Source of the DNA: Pseudobutyrivibrio sp. UBA3626
Lineage (GTDB): Bacteria; Bacillota; Clostridia; Lachnospirales; Lachnospiraceae
Assembly (NCBI GenBank): GCA_002373675.1
Contig: DFLF01000009.1
Span: forward strand, 1 to 64,000
DNA: 64,000 bases
Reading direction: 5' to 3'
The translations under genes were made by a program, and so were the position numbers. A model generated the notes under the pieces. It did no database searches, had not been told where the DNA came from, and saw only the letters and a program-made list of their open reading frames with translations. Below, in pieces: positions 16,766 to 25,585 of the stretch (position 1 is the stretch's first letter; every line of letters starts with the position of its first letter).

Positions 16766-17545
16766 CTAACCTAATGCCACATCTAACGCCATCATCATGC
16801 TGAAACCCACTGCAAAAGATAGCACTCCTACATTGGAATGTTCACCTACTGACATCTCCGGAATCAACTCCTCTACAACCACGTAAAGCATTGCCCCTGC
16901 TGCAAAGGAAAGAAGATACGGCATTGCGGGCGCAACCAATCCTGCCACAAGAACTGTCAGTCCTCCGAAAATAGGCTCAACTGCGCCTGACATCATTCCA
17001 AGCCAAAAGGACTTGGGTTTACTTCTACCCTCTGCATATAACGGCATAGAAATAATTGCACCTTCCGGGAAATTCTGTATTGCAATTCCAAGTGCCAACG
17101 CAAGCGCACCGCCGGCAGTGATACCATTTGAACCGCTTACAAGTCCGGCGTATACAACTCCTACTGCCATTCCCTCAGGAATATTGTGAAGTGTTACAGC
17201 AAGAACAAGCATTGCTGTTCTTGTAAGATGACTCTTTGGTCCTTCAACTTGATTAATTCTTCTGTGCAAATGTGGTACAACATGGTCAAGAAAAAGCAAA
17301 AACAGTATACCCAGCCAGAACCCAATAAACGCCGGAAGAAATGCAAGTCTCCCCATGTCATCCGACTGCTCAATTGCAGGAACGATAAGGCTCCATATAG
17401 ATGCAGCCACCATAACACCTGCCGCAAAGCCTGTAAGTGCCCTCTGAATACTATGATTTAGATCTTTTCTCAAGAAGAATACGCAGGCTGCTCCGAGTGC
17501 TGTTCCGGCAAATGGTATGAGCAGACCTATTATTACTGTTTCCAT
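16766..17545 (-). CDS. ZIP family divalent metal transporter (GufA-like)
   Basis: About 259 residues from the ATG at 17545, one base after the upstream stop codon. Eight hydrophobic segments and the paired signatures TLHNIPEGMAVG and IQNFPEGAIIS, which form the metal site of GufA-type ZIP proteins. It would import Zn2+, Mn2+ or Fe2+ into the cytoplasm. It is the last gene of a long minus-strand run that also encodes a P1B ATPase and an HMA protein, so the run handles metal in both directions. Confidence 0.88.
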   Translation of the reverse strand: METVIIGLLIPFAGTALGAACVFFLRKDLNHSIQRALTGFAAGVMVAASIWSLIVPAIEQSDDMGRLAFLPAFIGFWLGILFLLFLDHVVPHLHRRINQVEGPKSHLTRTAMLVLAVTLHNIPEGMAVGVVYAGLVSGSNGITAGGALALALGIAIQNFPEGAIISMPLYAEGRSKPKSFWLGMMSGAVEPIFGGLTVLVAGLVAPAMPYLLSFAAGAMLYVVVEELIPEMSVGEHSNVGVLSFAVGFSMMMALDVALG

Positions 17546-17546
17546 T

Positions 17547-18188
17547 TTATCTATAACTTCCTCTCTTCTTGTATCCGCAGTCGCAATACGGTCCGCCTGT
17601 CGCAAGAGTATATTCCCTTACAAATCTTGACACACCGCTCATTTCAGTCATTGTATAATCAAGATGACACATAGCAGGCGTCAAGTCATAGAAGCCATAC
17701 TCCTTCATTAACGCACAGATACCGCATTTTGTAAATCGAGCCTCATAGCCGCTACCATCTTCATAAGGGATAAATTCCATATTCCAAGAATACGGATTCC
17801 TGTCGGCAGCATTTAGCTTCGCCGTCCTCTTCATTCCTTCAATATCCTTATCACCATACTTTTTCTTTCCTCCCAGCTTGCAGAATATCTTAGTGGGTAT
17901 ATTGGTCATAGCCTTTTCATAATAGTCTGTGGCTTTTTCAACTGTTGGTCTCTTATCCATAATCTGCAAAAAAGATATAAGCATTGCACAATTTACAATA
18001 TTTGTCTTAAACCTGTCTTCCTTTTCAAATTCAGGAAGCTTTATAATAATCCACCTATATCTTTGTTTAGCTTTCTTTGTAATTCTTTCTGCTCTTTTTT
18101 TATCATATCCAAGGACAGATACAAGGCTGTTTTTAAATGATTTTCTGTATAGTAGCCACATACCCGATGGCATTCCGGTGTATTTCAT
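17547..18188 (-). CDS. ATC-hydrolase-like protein (first copy)
   Basis: 213 residues similar to the L-2-amino-thiazoline-4-carboxylate hydrolase family (PF14196). The conserved C-terminus is present: KCGICALMKEYGFYDLTPA, MCHLDYTMTE and ATGGPYCDCGYKK, with a cysteine set that may be catalytic or metal-binding. The named member opens a thiazoline ring to give S-carbamoylcysteine or cysteine precursors, but most relatives are uncharacterised. It is coupled to the ZIP gene (one-base gap). A second family member lies at 19905-20501. Role in this operon unknown. Confidence 0.65.
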   Translation of the reverse strand: MKYTGMPSGMWLLYRKSFKNSLVSVLGYDKKRAERITKKAKQRYRWIIIKLPEFEKEDRFKTNIVNCAMLISFLQIMDKRPTVEKATDYYEKAMTNIPTKIFCKLGGKKKYGDKDIEGMKRTAKLNAADRNPYSWNMEFIPYEDGSGYEARFTKCGICALMKEYGFYDLTPAMCHLDYTMTEMSGVSRFVREYTLATGGPYCDCGYKKRGSYR

Positions 18189-18226
18189 AGTAAGCCTCTT
18201 TTCTTAACTTCTTTTCTTATTCAAAA

Positions 18227-18382
18227 CTATTTTACACACTTAAAATATACTATAGACCCGTCAACATGGTATTCCACTTCGGAATATAGCTTGTGAAGGA
18301 TCCGAAGCAACTGTTCTTCTGTCGGAAATGGCGGTGTAAACCATCCCTTCCTTGACAACACATTTGGATAAATGCTACATTT
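18227..18382 (-). other. In-frame open extension after the reductase stop codon
   Basis: Immediately after the TAA of the reductase gene the same frame stays open for 51 codons, containing a protein-like stretch (LSRKGWFTPPFPTEEQLL and YHVDGSIVYFKCVK). There is no ATG or ribosome site at its start. It may be the tail of a deleted gene or a lost C-terminal extension. I do not recognise the family. Confidence 0.35.
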
Positions 18383-19303
18383 TTACAAATATCCATTAGT
18401 GTCGCGCTCAAGGTTAAGCCACGCTTTCGGAATCTCTCCATACTTCTCAAGACATTTCTTAAAATCCTTGTTTAGTTCACTCATTTCGTCTATTGCATTC
18501 ATTGCATGGTCGGATGTACAAAGCTTGCCAAGTTTAGTAGCACATATCAATCTATAAAAAGGCATATATTTCTTTTTAAATCCGGGGTTATTATAATCCT
18601 TATCAGATTCAGGCATTATCTCGTGTCCATTATCTTCAAGCACACGATACGCCTCTATTGTCGCATCCATTACTCTGTTAAGATATGACTTGTCGTTCTT
18701 AACCTTTCTAAGATTTCCATCCGTATAATAGCATGCAAATGCAATTGGAATTACAGATGCCGCATGACACAAGAGCCAATCAGTCATATTATGTTCGTAA
18801 GTCACTTTGAATCTTGTGCCAACAAACAACTTCTTAACAAACCTCTCACCGGACAGCGAACCCTTTATGTTTCCGACCGTAATCCTATTAAGAGCAACAG
18901 ACCTTATATACGTCTTTTCCCTGTGTCCGGCAGATGATGCAAATGCAAAAAGTACATTCTTTCCTCTTAACTCCGATGTAATCTCACGAGTCTTAAGATT
19001 GTTGCCGACAAATATAATAACCTTCGATGCATTTTCTTTAAGAATGGGAAGAATACTATCAAGTTGCGTATATCTTACCACCACAAATATCACATTATAT
19101 TTATCATCAGGCTTAAGTTCATTAATTACGGGAATCTTCGAATTCGTCTTTCTCCCGAAATAATGATGGATACTCAGACCATTTCTTTTTATTTCTTCAT
19201 ACCACTCGCCACGTGCCAGTAGTGTTACATCTTTTCCTTGTCGATATAAAGAATTCGCCAGATTTCCACCCAACACTCCGGCTCCGTATACAAGTATTCT
19301 CAT
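18383..19303 (-). CDS. Ketopantoate reductase (ApbA/PanE)-like enzyme
   Basis: 306 residues from the ATG at 19303 (GGGGAGAGAAGA upstream). It opens with MRILVYGAGVLGG, the Rossmann NADP-binding loop, and follows the ApbA/PanE plan: binding domain to ~170, then a helical domain with NPGFKKKYMPFYRL. True PanE reduces ketopantoate for pantothenate, but the setting among metal transporters and methyltransferases suggests another 2-oxo or imine substrate. The usual C-terminal Ser/Asp signature is weak, so family level only. Confidence 0.7.
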   Translation of the reverse strand: MRILVYGAGVLGGNLANSLYRQGKDVTLLARGEWYEEIKRNGLSIHHYFGRKTNSKIPVINELKPDDKYNVIFVVVRYTQLDSILPILKENASKVIIFVGNNLKTREITSELRGKNVLFAFASSAGHREKTYIRSVALNRITVGNIKGSLSGERFVKKLFVGTRFKVTYEHNMTDWLLCHAASVIPIAFACYYTDGNLRKVKNDKSYLNRVMDATIEAYRVLEDNGHEIMPESDKDYNNPGFKKKYMPFYRLICATKLGKLCTSDHAMNAIDEMSELNKDFKKCLEKYGEIPKAWLNLERDTNGYL

Positions 19304-19342
19304 TCTTCTCTCCCCTTTTTCATACAAAGCATACCTTTTCCT

Positions 19343-19846
19343 CTAAATCAAACTAATAATAAGCCCTACAAGAGCTGCCGGAATAAGCGCAAATATAATG
19401 CCCGGAAAGATAATTCCTTTCAAATGAAACCACTTTTGGTGATATGCCTTATCCATATGCTCTGTGCCTTCTAAGCGAAATCTCTTCATATTTGCAAATA
19501 GCACCCAATCCAAAAACAGAGTGTCATATAGTCCTATCCAGACCATAAGTCCGAATGCAACAAAAAAACCTTGCCAAAATGTAGTTGCTCCCGCCAGTTT
19601 TGCACATATCACGAGTATTACAGAAAAAACAACTATTCCAAGCGATTTAGTCAAAATAACTTTCTTTGATTTATAGGACACATCCACTCTCTCATGTGTC
19701 TTGAAATACTCCTCCTGTATATCAGGTGGATAATTATGAATACATTCAGGTTTATATATTCTGTCTCCGCTATATGTCACAAAGACAATTATTGTAAAAA
19801 TCACTGCGAATACTATCGCTTCAATAACTAACACATACCAAATCAT
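19343..19846 (-). CDS. Four-span membrane protein of unknown function
   Basis: 167 residues with membrane segments at about 3-25, 68-88, 92-113 and 143-166, and a hydrophilic loop rich in charged residues between the first two. No conserved motif is recognised. It lies 58 bases after the second ATC-hydrolase-like gene and 39 before the reductase, in the same orientation. Confidence 0.6.
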   Translation of the reverse strand: MIWYVLVIEAIVFAVIFTIIVFVTYSGDRIYKPECIHNYPPDIQEEYFKTHERVDVSYKSKKVILTKSLGIVVFSVILVICAKLAGATTFWQGFFVAFGLMVWIGLYDTLFLDWVLFANMKRFRLEGTEHMDKAYHQKWFHLKGIIFPGIIFALIPAALVGLIISLI

Positions 19847-19904
19847 ATCTAAGTCCTTTTTCTAATAATCTTATTTTTCACGACTAACAATGAATCCTCT
19901 ATCA

Positions 19905-20501
19905 TCAGTAAATGTTTGACTTCTTAAGCCTATAATCACAGCAATCATCGCCCTCAGCAACAGATTTAGTCCTTTTATAGTCAACTCCCCGAAAGCCGGT
20001 CATATATTCCTTATCCATACAGCAAATCATCTGTACAGCTTCCGGTGTGCCCAGTTCACATGCCTTATCATAAAGCGGACAGCTTTTAACATCCATATTG
20101 CAATGCGTTTTATCAACAGAAAGATTATCTATTTCATATCCGCTACTGAGCTTGGCGGAAATCATATCCATATTCTTCCACATAAATGCAGGAACGCCAG
20201 GAAAAGCTGTTGCTTTACGAAATATTTTCTTCATTCGAATTCCAGTTTTTGTTCCAAACGAGCGTGTTACTAAAAGTGCCTCTCCGGGTGCATACTTTTC
20301 AATCGCTCGATATAATGCCACACAGGGAAATACATACTCGCATCCTATCTTATCAGCATTTGGCTCAGCATCTATTAGTCTCTGATACTCAGCATTTGCA
20401 TATACCCACATATCAGTTGATTTTACAGCTCCGTATTTTTCTTTTAAATCATCTCGAAATCTTCTAAATATAATTGATTTATCAAGTTTCTTTTTTCTCA
20501 T
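19905..20501 (-). CDS. ATC-hydrolase-like protein (second copy)
   Basis: 198 residues with the PF14196-like C-terminal pattern: CPLYDKACELGTPEAVQMIC, MDKEYMTGF and EGDDCCDYRLKK. It is only distantly similar to the copy at 17547-18188 but shares the cysteine spacing. Two members in one operon with three methyltransferases suggest sequential steps or a two-component enzyme. An 88-base gap separates it from the methyltransferase upstream; no terminator is visible there. Confidence 0.6.
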   Translation of the reverse strand: MRKKKLDKSIIFRRFRDDLKEKYGAVKSTDMWVYANAEYQRLIDAEPNADKIGCEYVFPCVALYRAIEKYAPGEALLVTRSFGTKTGIRMKKIFRKATAFPGVPAFMWKNMDMISAKLSSGYEIDNLSVDKTHCNMDVKSCPLYDKACELGTPEAVQMICCMDKEYMTGFRGVDYKRTKSVAEGDDCCDYRLKKSNIY

Positions 20502-20589
20502 TTTTACTCCACATCACATAAACAAAGTACAAATCCAAGCCGCAAGTGCTGAAGCCCCGGGGAAAATAACAAGAAGCTTAATTTCACCC

Positions 20590-21216
20590 TTACTTCTTCG
20601 CAAGTACCGTAATCCACGGTTTACTTTTATGATGCACCGATTTAACTTTAGAAAAGCCTACGTTCTTCATCGCTGTTTTTATATCTTCTGCCGTATAGCA
20701 CTTCATACCGTCAATGATTTTTTCAAACTTAAGACCTTCTTCATCCATACCGTCCGATTCATTTACAACCATGAATATTCCGCCGGGTTTAAGTACCTTT
20801 ACAACCTGTTCAAAACATTTGTCCAAACCCGGCCAAAAGTATATTGTCTCAAAAGCAGTAGCAAGATCATACTTATCTTCAGGAAGTGTTAGGTTAGACA
20901 CGTCCCCTTTCTCCACAGTACATCTTCCTTCCTTAATTGCATCTGCATTAAGTTTTGTTGTTTGCTCTACAGACACTTCGGAATAATCTATAGCGGTCAC
21001 TGTTGAAGCGGGATATCTCCTTAATAGCTCTCTAACATTCCTTCCGCCACCACAGCCGATTTCCAATATATCATTAGGAGCGTACGACTTTAGATGCATC
21101 ATACCCCAGTTGGCCAGTTTCACATGCCCTCCGCCATTCATCCTATTAACCATCATCTTCCCAAGAAATCCCTTTGGCTTCCTTGTCTGATTAATGAATT
21201 TCAAAAAAAGTCCCAT
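20590..21216 (-). CDS. Class I SAM-dependent methyltransferase
   Basis: 208 residues from the ATG at 21216, with AAGGAGG eight bases upstream. Motif I is ILEIGCGGGRNVREL, followed by the acidic VTAIDYSE, motif IV-like KYDLATAFETIYFW and post-motif VVKVLKPGGIFMVVNE. This is the Methyltransf_11/25 type that acts on small molecules, lipids or quinones. It follows a leucine-carboxyl-methyltransferase-like gene by 13 bases. Substrate unknown. Confidence 0.85.
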   Translation of the reverse strand: MGLFLKFINQTRKPKGFLGKMMVNRMNGGGHVKLANWGMMHLKSYAPNDILEIGCGGGRNVRELLRRYPASTVTAIDYSEVSVEQTTKLNADAIKEGRCTVEKGDVSNLTLPEDKYDLATAFETIYFWPGLDKCFEQVVKVLKPGGIFMVVNESDGMDEEGLKFEKIIDGMKCYTAEDIKTAMKNVGFSKVKSVHHKSKPWITVLAKK

Positions 21217-21229
21217 GGTATTGTCCTCC

Positions 21230-22066
21230 TTACTTCCCAAACTCTATCTTCACAATTATCATCTTAACCAGACTATCACAGAACCTAATCATAAGTTTAT
21301 GAAAGAATCCTACGTCGCTATAGATGTCTCTGTAACCACGCATATAGCTTTTTGCTGATACATTTTTAAAATCGTCACTCCAGTCTTCAAGCTCAGTATG
21401 ACTTTCAAGTGAGAAAAATGCCTTAACGTCGCTTATACCGGCCTCCTTCAGCCACGTCTTCGTCATCATTTTAGCGCCTCTTTGATTGCAGGCGTCGAAT
21501 ACAAGAATCGCTCCCGGAAATCTTTTTGCCATCTTGCAAAATAGTGTTTTTACGTCTTCTGTTTTGAAATAATAAAAGACTCCTGTTGCAAAAAATATTG
21601 CTCCTTTTGAAGCATCGATTTCATCCATCCACCTATCATCATTAAGATTGAACCCGAGATTAACCTCTCTGTCACCGGTAGGCAATAACTCATTCCTTAC
21701 TTTTATAACATCGGGCATATCAATGTTGTATCCATTGCAAGTGCCGTTATCACATTTCCTATATGTATCATCAAGACCGCACCCCATACTGACAACTGCT
21801 GCCTCAGGATTTTTCTTTAGATATTCTTTTACCTCACATCCAATATCATACTGCCTCTGCGCAACTTCAAGTGCTCCGAAGAGTCCCGCTCCGGACTCCA
21901 TCTTCTTCCCTTTTTCCGAAAAATCATAATCAAGCATATTGCAGATTCTCTCTGCCTCCTCGTCTTTAAAGAGATTAGGGAATCTTTCGGAGCAAACTTT
22001 CCTTCCGTATAGCGGTATTATAAGAGTCTCTTGTACTGTGTTCTTTTCAATATGGTATTTCTGCAA
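21230..22066 (-). CDS. LCM-family (PPM1-like) O-methyltransferase
   Basis: 278 residues similar to the leucine carboxyl methyltransferase/PPM1 family, whose bacterial members methylate carboxyl groups of secondary metabolites. Seen are AVVSMGCGLDDTYRKC (SAM loop), NGYNIDMPDVIKVRNELL, and FFATGVFYYFKTEDVK. The conserved RAR of eukaryotic members is absent, as usual in bacteria. It sits between two other methyltransferase genes in one operon. Expected to be cytoplasmic. Confidence 0.75.
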   Translation of the reverse strand: MQKYHIEKNTVQETLIIPLYGRKVCSERFPNLFKDEEAERICNMLDYDFSEKGKKMESGAGLFGALEVAQRQYDIGCEVKEYLKKNPEAAVVSMGCGLDDTYRKCDNGTCNGYNIDMPDVIKVRNELLPTGDREVNLGFNLNDDRWMDEIDASKGAIFFATGVFYYFKTEDVKTLFCKMAKRFPGAILVFDACNQRGAKMMTKTWLKEAGISDVKAFFSLESHTELEDWSDDFKNVSAKSYMRGYRDIYSDVGFFHKLMIRFCDSLVKMIIVKIEFGK

Positions 22067-22091
22067 CTTCTATCTCCTTATCATTCCACGC

Positions 22092-22883
22092 CTATTTTCT
22101 TCCGACCAACAATTTAGAACCGGAAAGTTCCATCCAAAGAGCTTCAAACCTACTCATAAACTTTCCGTCAGTTGTGTCGATAAGTCTGACCTCGGCGTAT
22201 CCCATGTCCCGAAGTTTTTCTGCAAAAGCATCCATATCGCCATATCGTCCTTTAGACATAATATCGTGAATAGCAAAAGTTCCACCTTTTTTAAGTGTAC
22301 GTAAGGTTTCTAACAGAATGCTTTGCCTGTCTCTGCTCGGAATATTGTGATAAACATAATTACTTGTAACCGCATCAAAGGTCTCGTTCCTATAAGGCAG
22401 CTTCAATGCATCGCCTTTTTCAAAAGCAGTATTATTAACTCCTTCTGCTTTAGAATTACTCTCACATAGCTCCTTACTGAATGAGGCATATTCCTTGCCC
22501 CATCTGTCTATACCTATCATCGTTGCTTTGTGATTCCTTTTAGCGCATGCTATGGTTAGCGCTCCGCTTCCGCAACCAACATCAAGACCTTTTCCTTCAT
22601 CGGGAATATCTACATAATCGGCAATCCCTTCAATAATATGCTTTGACAGCTGACGCTTGCCATTATATGAAAACGCTCTGTACATAAGTATCATCCATAT
22701 TGTCACAGGAAAAAGTACTATAGTAAGAACAAGCGCCGTCAACCTAACAGCTTTGCCTAACTTGCCATCACCAAATAAAGATAGCTTATCCTGAATAATA
22801 AATGCTACAAATGATATTATTGCTCCTGTTCCGGTGCCTGCCACCATTCCTTTTGGCATCCAATTTTTGTAATTTGGTTTCAT
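22092..22883 (-). CDS. Membrane-anchored SAM-dependent methyltransferase
   Basis: 263 residues. Two hydrophobic segments (about 13-32 and 46-70) precede a class I methyltransferase domain with GLDVGCGSGALTIACA, MIGIDRWG, FDAVTSNYVYHNI and LKKGGTFAIHDIM. The membrane anchor suggests a lipid-like or membrane-delivered substrate, or coupling to the transport proteins next door. The start follows the HMA protein stop by three bases. Confidence 0.8.
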   Translation of the reverse strand: MKPNYKNWMPKGMVAGTGTGAIISFVAFIIQDKLSLFGDGKLGKAVRLTALVLTIVLFPVTIWMILMYRAFSYNGKRQLSKHIIEGIADYVDIPDEGKGLDVGCGSGALTIACAKRNHKATMIGIDRWGKEYASFSKELCESNSKAEGVNNTAFEKGDALKLPYRNETFDAVTSNYVYHNIPSRDRQSILLETLRTLKKGGTFAIHDIMSKGRYGDMDAFAEKLRDMGYAEVRLIDTTDGKFMSRFEALWMELSGSKLLVGRK

Positions 22884-22886
22884 ACT

Positions 22887-23138
22887 TTATCTCCCAAACA
22901 TCCCTTTCTTCTCTACCGCTTCCGTTTGCATTGATTTTACCTCATACCCTATCCCTGTAAATGCTTCTTTTAACATTTGTTCATCAGGTGCTTCTTCAGA
23001 CATGAATGTGCTCTCTCCCTTCCTATAGGAACTCTTAATCTTCATAGCTCCCGGAATTTTATTTCTAATCAAATCATTGACATGTACCTCACACATAGAG
23101 CACATCATATCGTCAATCTTAAGCGTTGTCTTATACAT
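22887..23138 (-). CDS. Heavy-metal-associated (HMA) domain protein
   Basis: 83 residues with the ferredoxin-like HMA fold. The metal site MMCSMC (CxxC near residues 13-16) lies in the first loop, as in copper chaperones. The C-terminal ~20 residues are a polar tail. It lies 29 bases after the P1B ATPase gene and is probably a chaperone or sensor delivering metal to it. CxxC sites bind Cu+, Zn2+ or Cd2+; the metal cannot be fixed from sequence. Confidence 0.8.
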   Translation of the reverse strand: MYKTTLKIDDMMCSMCEVHVNDLIRNKIPGAMKIKSSYRKGESTFMSEEAPDEQMLKEAFTGIGYEVKSMQTEAVEKKGMFGR

Positions 23139-23167
23139 ACTTTTCTCCTTTCGAGCTCTTACATCTT

Positions 23168-25267
23168 TTACATTTCATTAGAAATATCTTCGTCAGGCAA
23201 AAGACGTGTCATACTTTTAAGTCCAAGCGCAATAGTCGAGCTGTTATGAAGCATCGCGGAAGTCGATGGAGATATCACTCCTGCTACTCCGAGAATAATG
23301 AGCCCTGTATTAAAGCCAACAATGGTTCTGTAATTAAACCTTATTCGCCTCATCAACTTAACACTAAGATCACGAAGTGTCACAATGCTCCACAGATTTG
23401 CCGAGCTAATCGTAATATCAGATATCTGCCTTGCTATCTCTGCACCGTCGCTTATAGCGATACCGGCATCGGAAGCAGAAAGTGCCGGCGAATCGTTAAT
23501 GCCGTCTCCTACCATAATTACATTTCTACCTTCTTTCTTCGCTTCCTCAATATATCTTGCCTTGTCCTCCGGAAGAACTTCTGCGTAATACTCATCTATT
23601 CCCGCTTCAGCTGCAATCTTCGATGCGGTTCTTTCGCTGTCTCCCGTCATCATAACAATATGCTTAAAGCCCTGACTTCGAAGCTTCTCTACAACGACAT
23701 TAACCTCTCGACGCATCGGATCTTCAATTAAAATACAAGCGCAAAGCTTACCATTTATAGCAAAATACAGATGTGAATATTCATCCGGTAGCGTTGTAAA
23801 AAGTCTCTTCTTTCCTCTCGGAATCTTAACGCCTTCATCTTCGAAAACAAAATGATAGCTTCCTATAACCGCTCTTTCATTATTAATCTTCGACGCTATC
23901 CCATGTGCCACGATGTACTCAACATCAGTGTGAAGTTCTTCATGACTAAGTCCCTTTTTATGTGCGGCGTCAACTACAGCTTTTGCAACTGAGTGCGGGA
24001 AATGTTCTTCAAGGCAGGCAGCCTGTCTTAAGAGTTCATCTTCCGACTCATCGGAAAATGACACCACCTTCGCAACAGTAGGCTTTGCTTCCGTAAGCGT
24101 TCCTGTTTTATCGAACACTATCGTATCGGCGTCTGCGACAGCCTCTAAGAACCTGCCACCCTTCACCGTAATACCATATCTCGACGCTTCCCTTATTGCT
24201 GAGAGAACAGATATCGGCATAGCCATCTTCAATGCACAAGAATAATCAACCATAAGAACAGATATCGCTTTGGTAATATTTCTGCTGAATAAATATGTAA
24301 AGCCTGCACCGAGAAGCGTATACGGCACAAGCTTATCTGCGAGTCTTTCTGCTTTACTTTCCTGTGCAGATTTCATCTTCTCAGACTCTTCTATCATCTT
24401 AACAATCTTATCAAATCGTCCGCAACCTTCTGTCTTAGTAACCTTAATAATTATTTCGCCTTCTTCAACAACAGTTCCGGCAAATACGCTCATTCCGATA
24501 CTTTTCTGTACGGCTACGGATTCGCCCGTCATTGAGGCCTGGTTAACCATTGAATCACCGGACACAACTTCTCCGTCAAAAGGAATGATATTACCCATAC
24601 GAACAACAACCTTATCACCCTCGATAATCTTAGATGAATCAGTCAAGACTTCGCCGTCTCCCGTTACAAGCCAGACCTTATCAACATTAAGAGACATCTG
24701 CCTTGCCAAGTCATCCACAGAGCGCTTATGTGTCCATTCCTCAAGTGTCTCTCCGATGCCGAGAAGGAACATAACACTTGAAGCAGTATTATAGTCTCCC
24801 ATAATAACAGCCGCAGTAATTGCAATTGCATCAAGAAGCTCCACTTTCAGATGCCTACTCTTAATTGATTTAAGACCGCGCCATATAAACTTAATTGATT
24901 TTACAATAGTAATAATTCTTCTGACAGAAAAAGGAAGTATCAGACGCTTTATGTAATGAACAATGACTTCCGTAACTATTTTGTCATAGTATTTGGCGGA
25001 CACCTCTCTACTCGAGCTTTCTAGCACCGTCCTTGGCACTGACACATTACCAAAAGAAAACTCATCAAGAATCTCTGCGACTCTGCTTCTGTCACAATCA
25101 AAGAATATAGCTACATCCGCAGTTCTCTCATATACTTTGACTTCACCTATCTCATCAAAGCTTGTAAGGTAGTATTCTAACGTGTCAGCCTGTTCAAAGC
25201 TCATTTTCTTCATAAGAAAATGAACTCTGATTCTTCCCTTGATTTCGTGTTTTACTTCGTATCTCAT
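23168..25267 (-). CDS. P1B-type metal-transporting ATPase
   Basis: 699 residues. A degenerate HMA-like N-terminus lacking CxxC (KHEIKGRIRVHFLMKKMS) is followed by membrane helices, the actuator loop ASMTGESVAV, the phosphorylation site DKTGTLTEA, the HP locus EEHFPHSVAKAVV and GDGINDSPALSASDAG. The intramembrane metal motif reads DYSCALKMAMP, with SCA in place of the usual CPC, pointing to an atypical substrate. The start overlaps the DUF6110 stop by four bases. It would export a transition metal from the cytoplasm. Confidence 0.88.
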   Translation of the reverse strand: MRYEVKHEIKGRIRVHFLMKKMSFEQADTLEYYLTSFDEIGEVKVYERTADVAIFFDCDRSRVAEILDEFSFGNVSVPRTVLESSSREVSAKYYDKIVTEVIVHYIKRLILPFSVRRIITIVKSIKFIWRGLKSIKSRHLKVELLDAIAITAAVIMGDYNTASSVMFLLGIGETLEEWTHKRSVDDLARQMSLNVDKVWLVTGDGEVLTDSSKIIEGDKVVVRMGNIIPFDGEVVSGDSMVNQASMTGESVAVQKSIGMSVFAGTVVEEGEIIIKVTKTEGCGRFDKIVKMIEESEKMKSAQESKAERLADKLVPYTLLGAGFTYLFSRNITKAISVLMVDYSCALKMAMPISVLSAIREASRYGITVKGGRFLEAVADADTIVFDKTGTLTEAKPTVAKVVSFSDESEDELLRQAACLEEHFPHSVAKAVVDAAHKKGLSHEELHTDVEYIVAHGIASKINNERAVIGSYHFVFEDEGVKIPRGKKRLFTTLPDEYSHLYFAINGKLCACILIEDPMRREVNVVVEKLRSQGFKHIVMMTGDSERTASKIAAEAGIDEYYAEVLPEDKARYIEEAKKEGRNVIMVGDGINDSPALSASDAGIAISDGAEIARQISDITISSANLWSIVTLRDLSVKLMRRIRFNYRTIVGFNTGLIILGVAGVISPSTSAMLHNSSTIALGLKSMTRLLPDEDISNEM

Positions 25268-25566
25268 TTATCAGCGTCCTTCTTTTTTCTGCCGGGTCTC
25301 TTCTTTGTTTCTTTCTCAGATTCTTTTACTTCTTCAAAATCGTAATTCTCTTCCTTCTCTGCATTAATTGCCTTCGCTTCCTCGTAAATATCACTGCAAT
25401 TCTCCTGAAGAACAGTAACCTGATCAATGACATTATCCTTCGCTCTTAGAACTCCTGCTGTACAATGTGCATAGACCTTCTTTGCTTCTCTGGATGAAAG
25501 AAGCTTAATTCCCTCAAGACCGAATAATGTACCAAGTGCAAATATGCCTACTCCTTTTAATTTCAT
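25264..25566 (-). CDS. DUF6110-like small membrane-associated protein
   Basis: 100 residues from the ATG at 25566, with AAGGAGG six bases upstream. An N-terminal hydrophobic stretch (VGIFALGTLFGLEG), a helix with a cysteine (YAHCTAGVLRAKD) and a highly charged lysine/glutamate tail. It matches small DUF6110 proteins that I recall beside HMA and P1B ATPase genes. First gene of the long run, directly behind the palindrome-bearing promoter, and coupled to the ATPase. Confidence 0.65.
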   Translation of the reverse strand: MKLKGVGIFALGTLFGLEGIKLLSSREAKKVYAHCTAGVLRAKDNVIDQVTVLQENCSDIYEEAKAINAEKEENYDFEEVKESEKETKKRPGRKKKDADK

Positions 25567-25585
25567 AAAAATCCTCCTTATGTGG

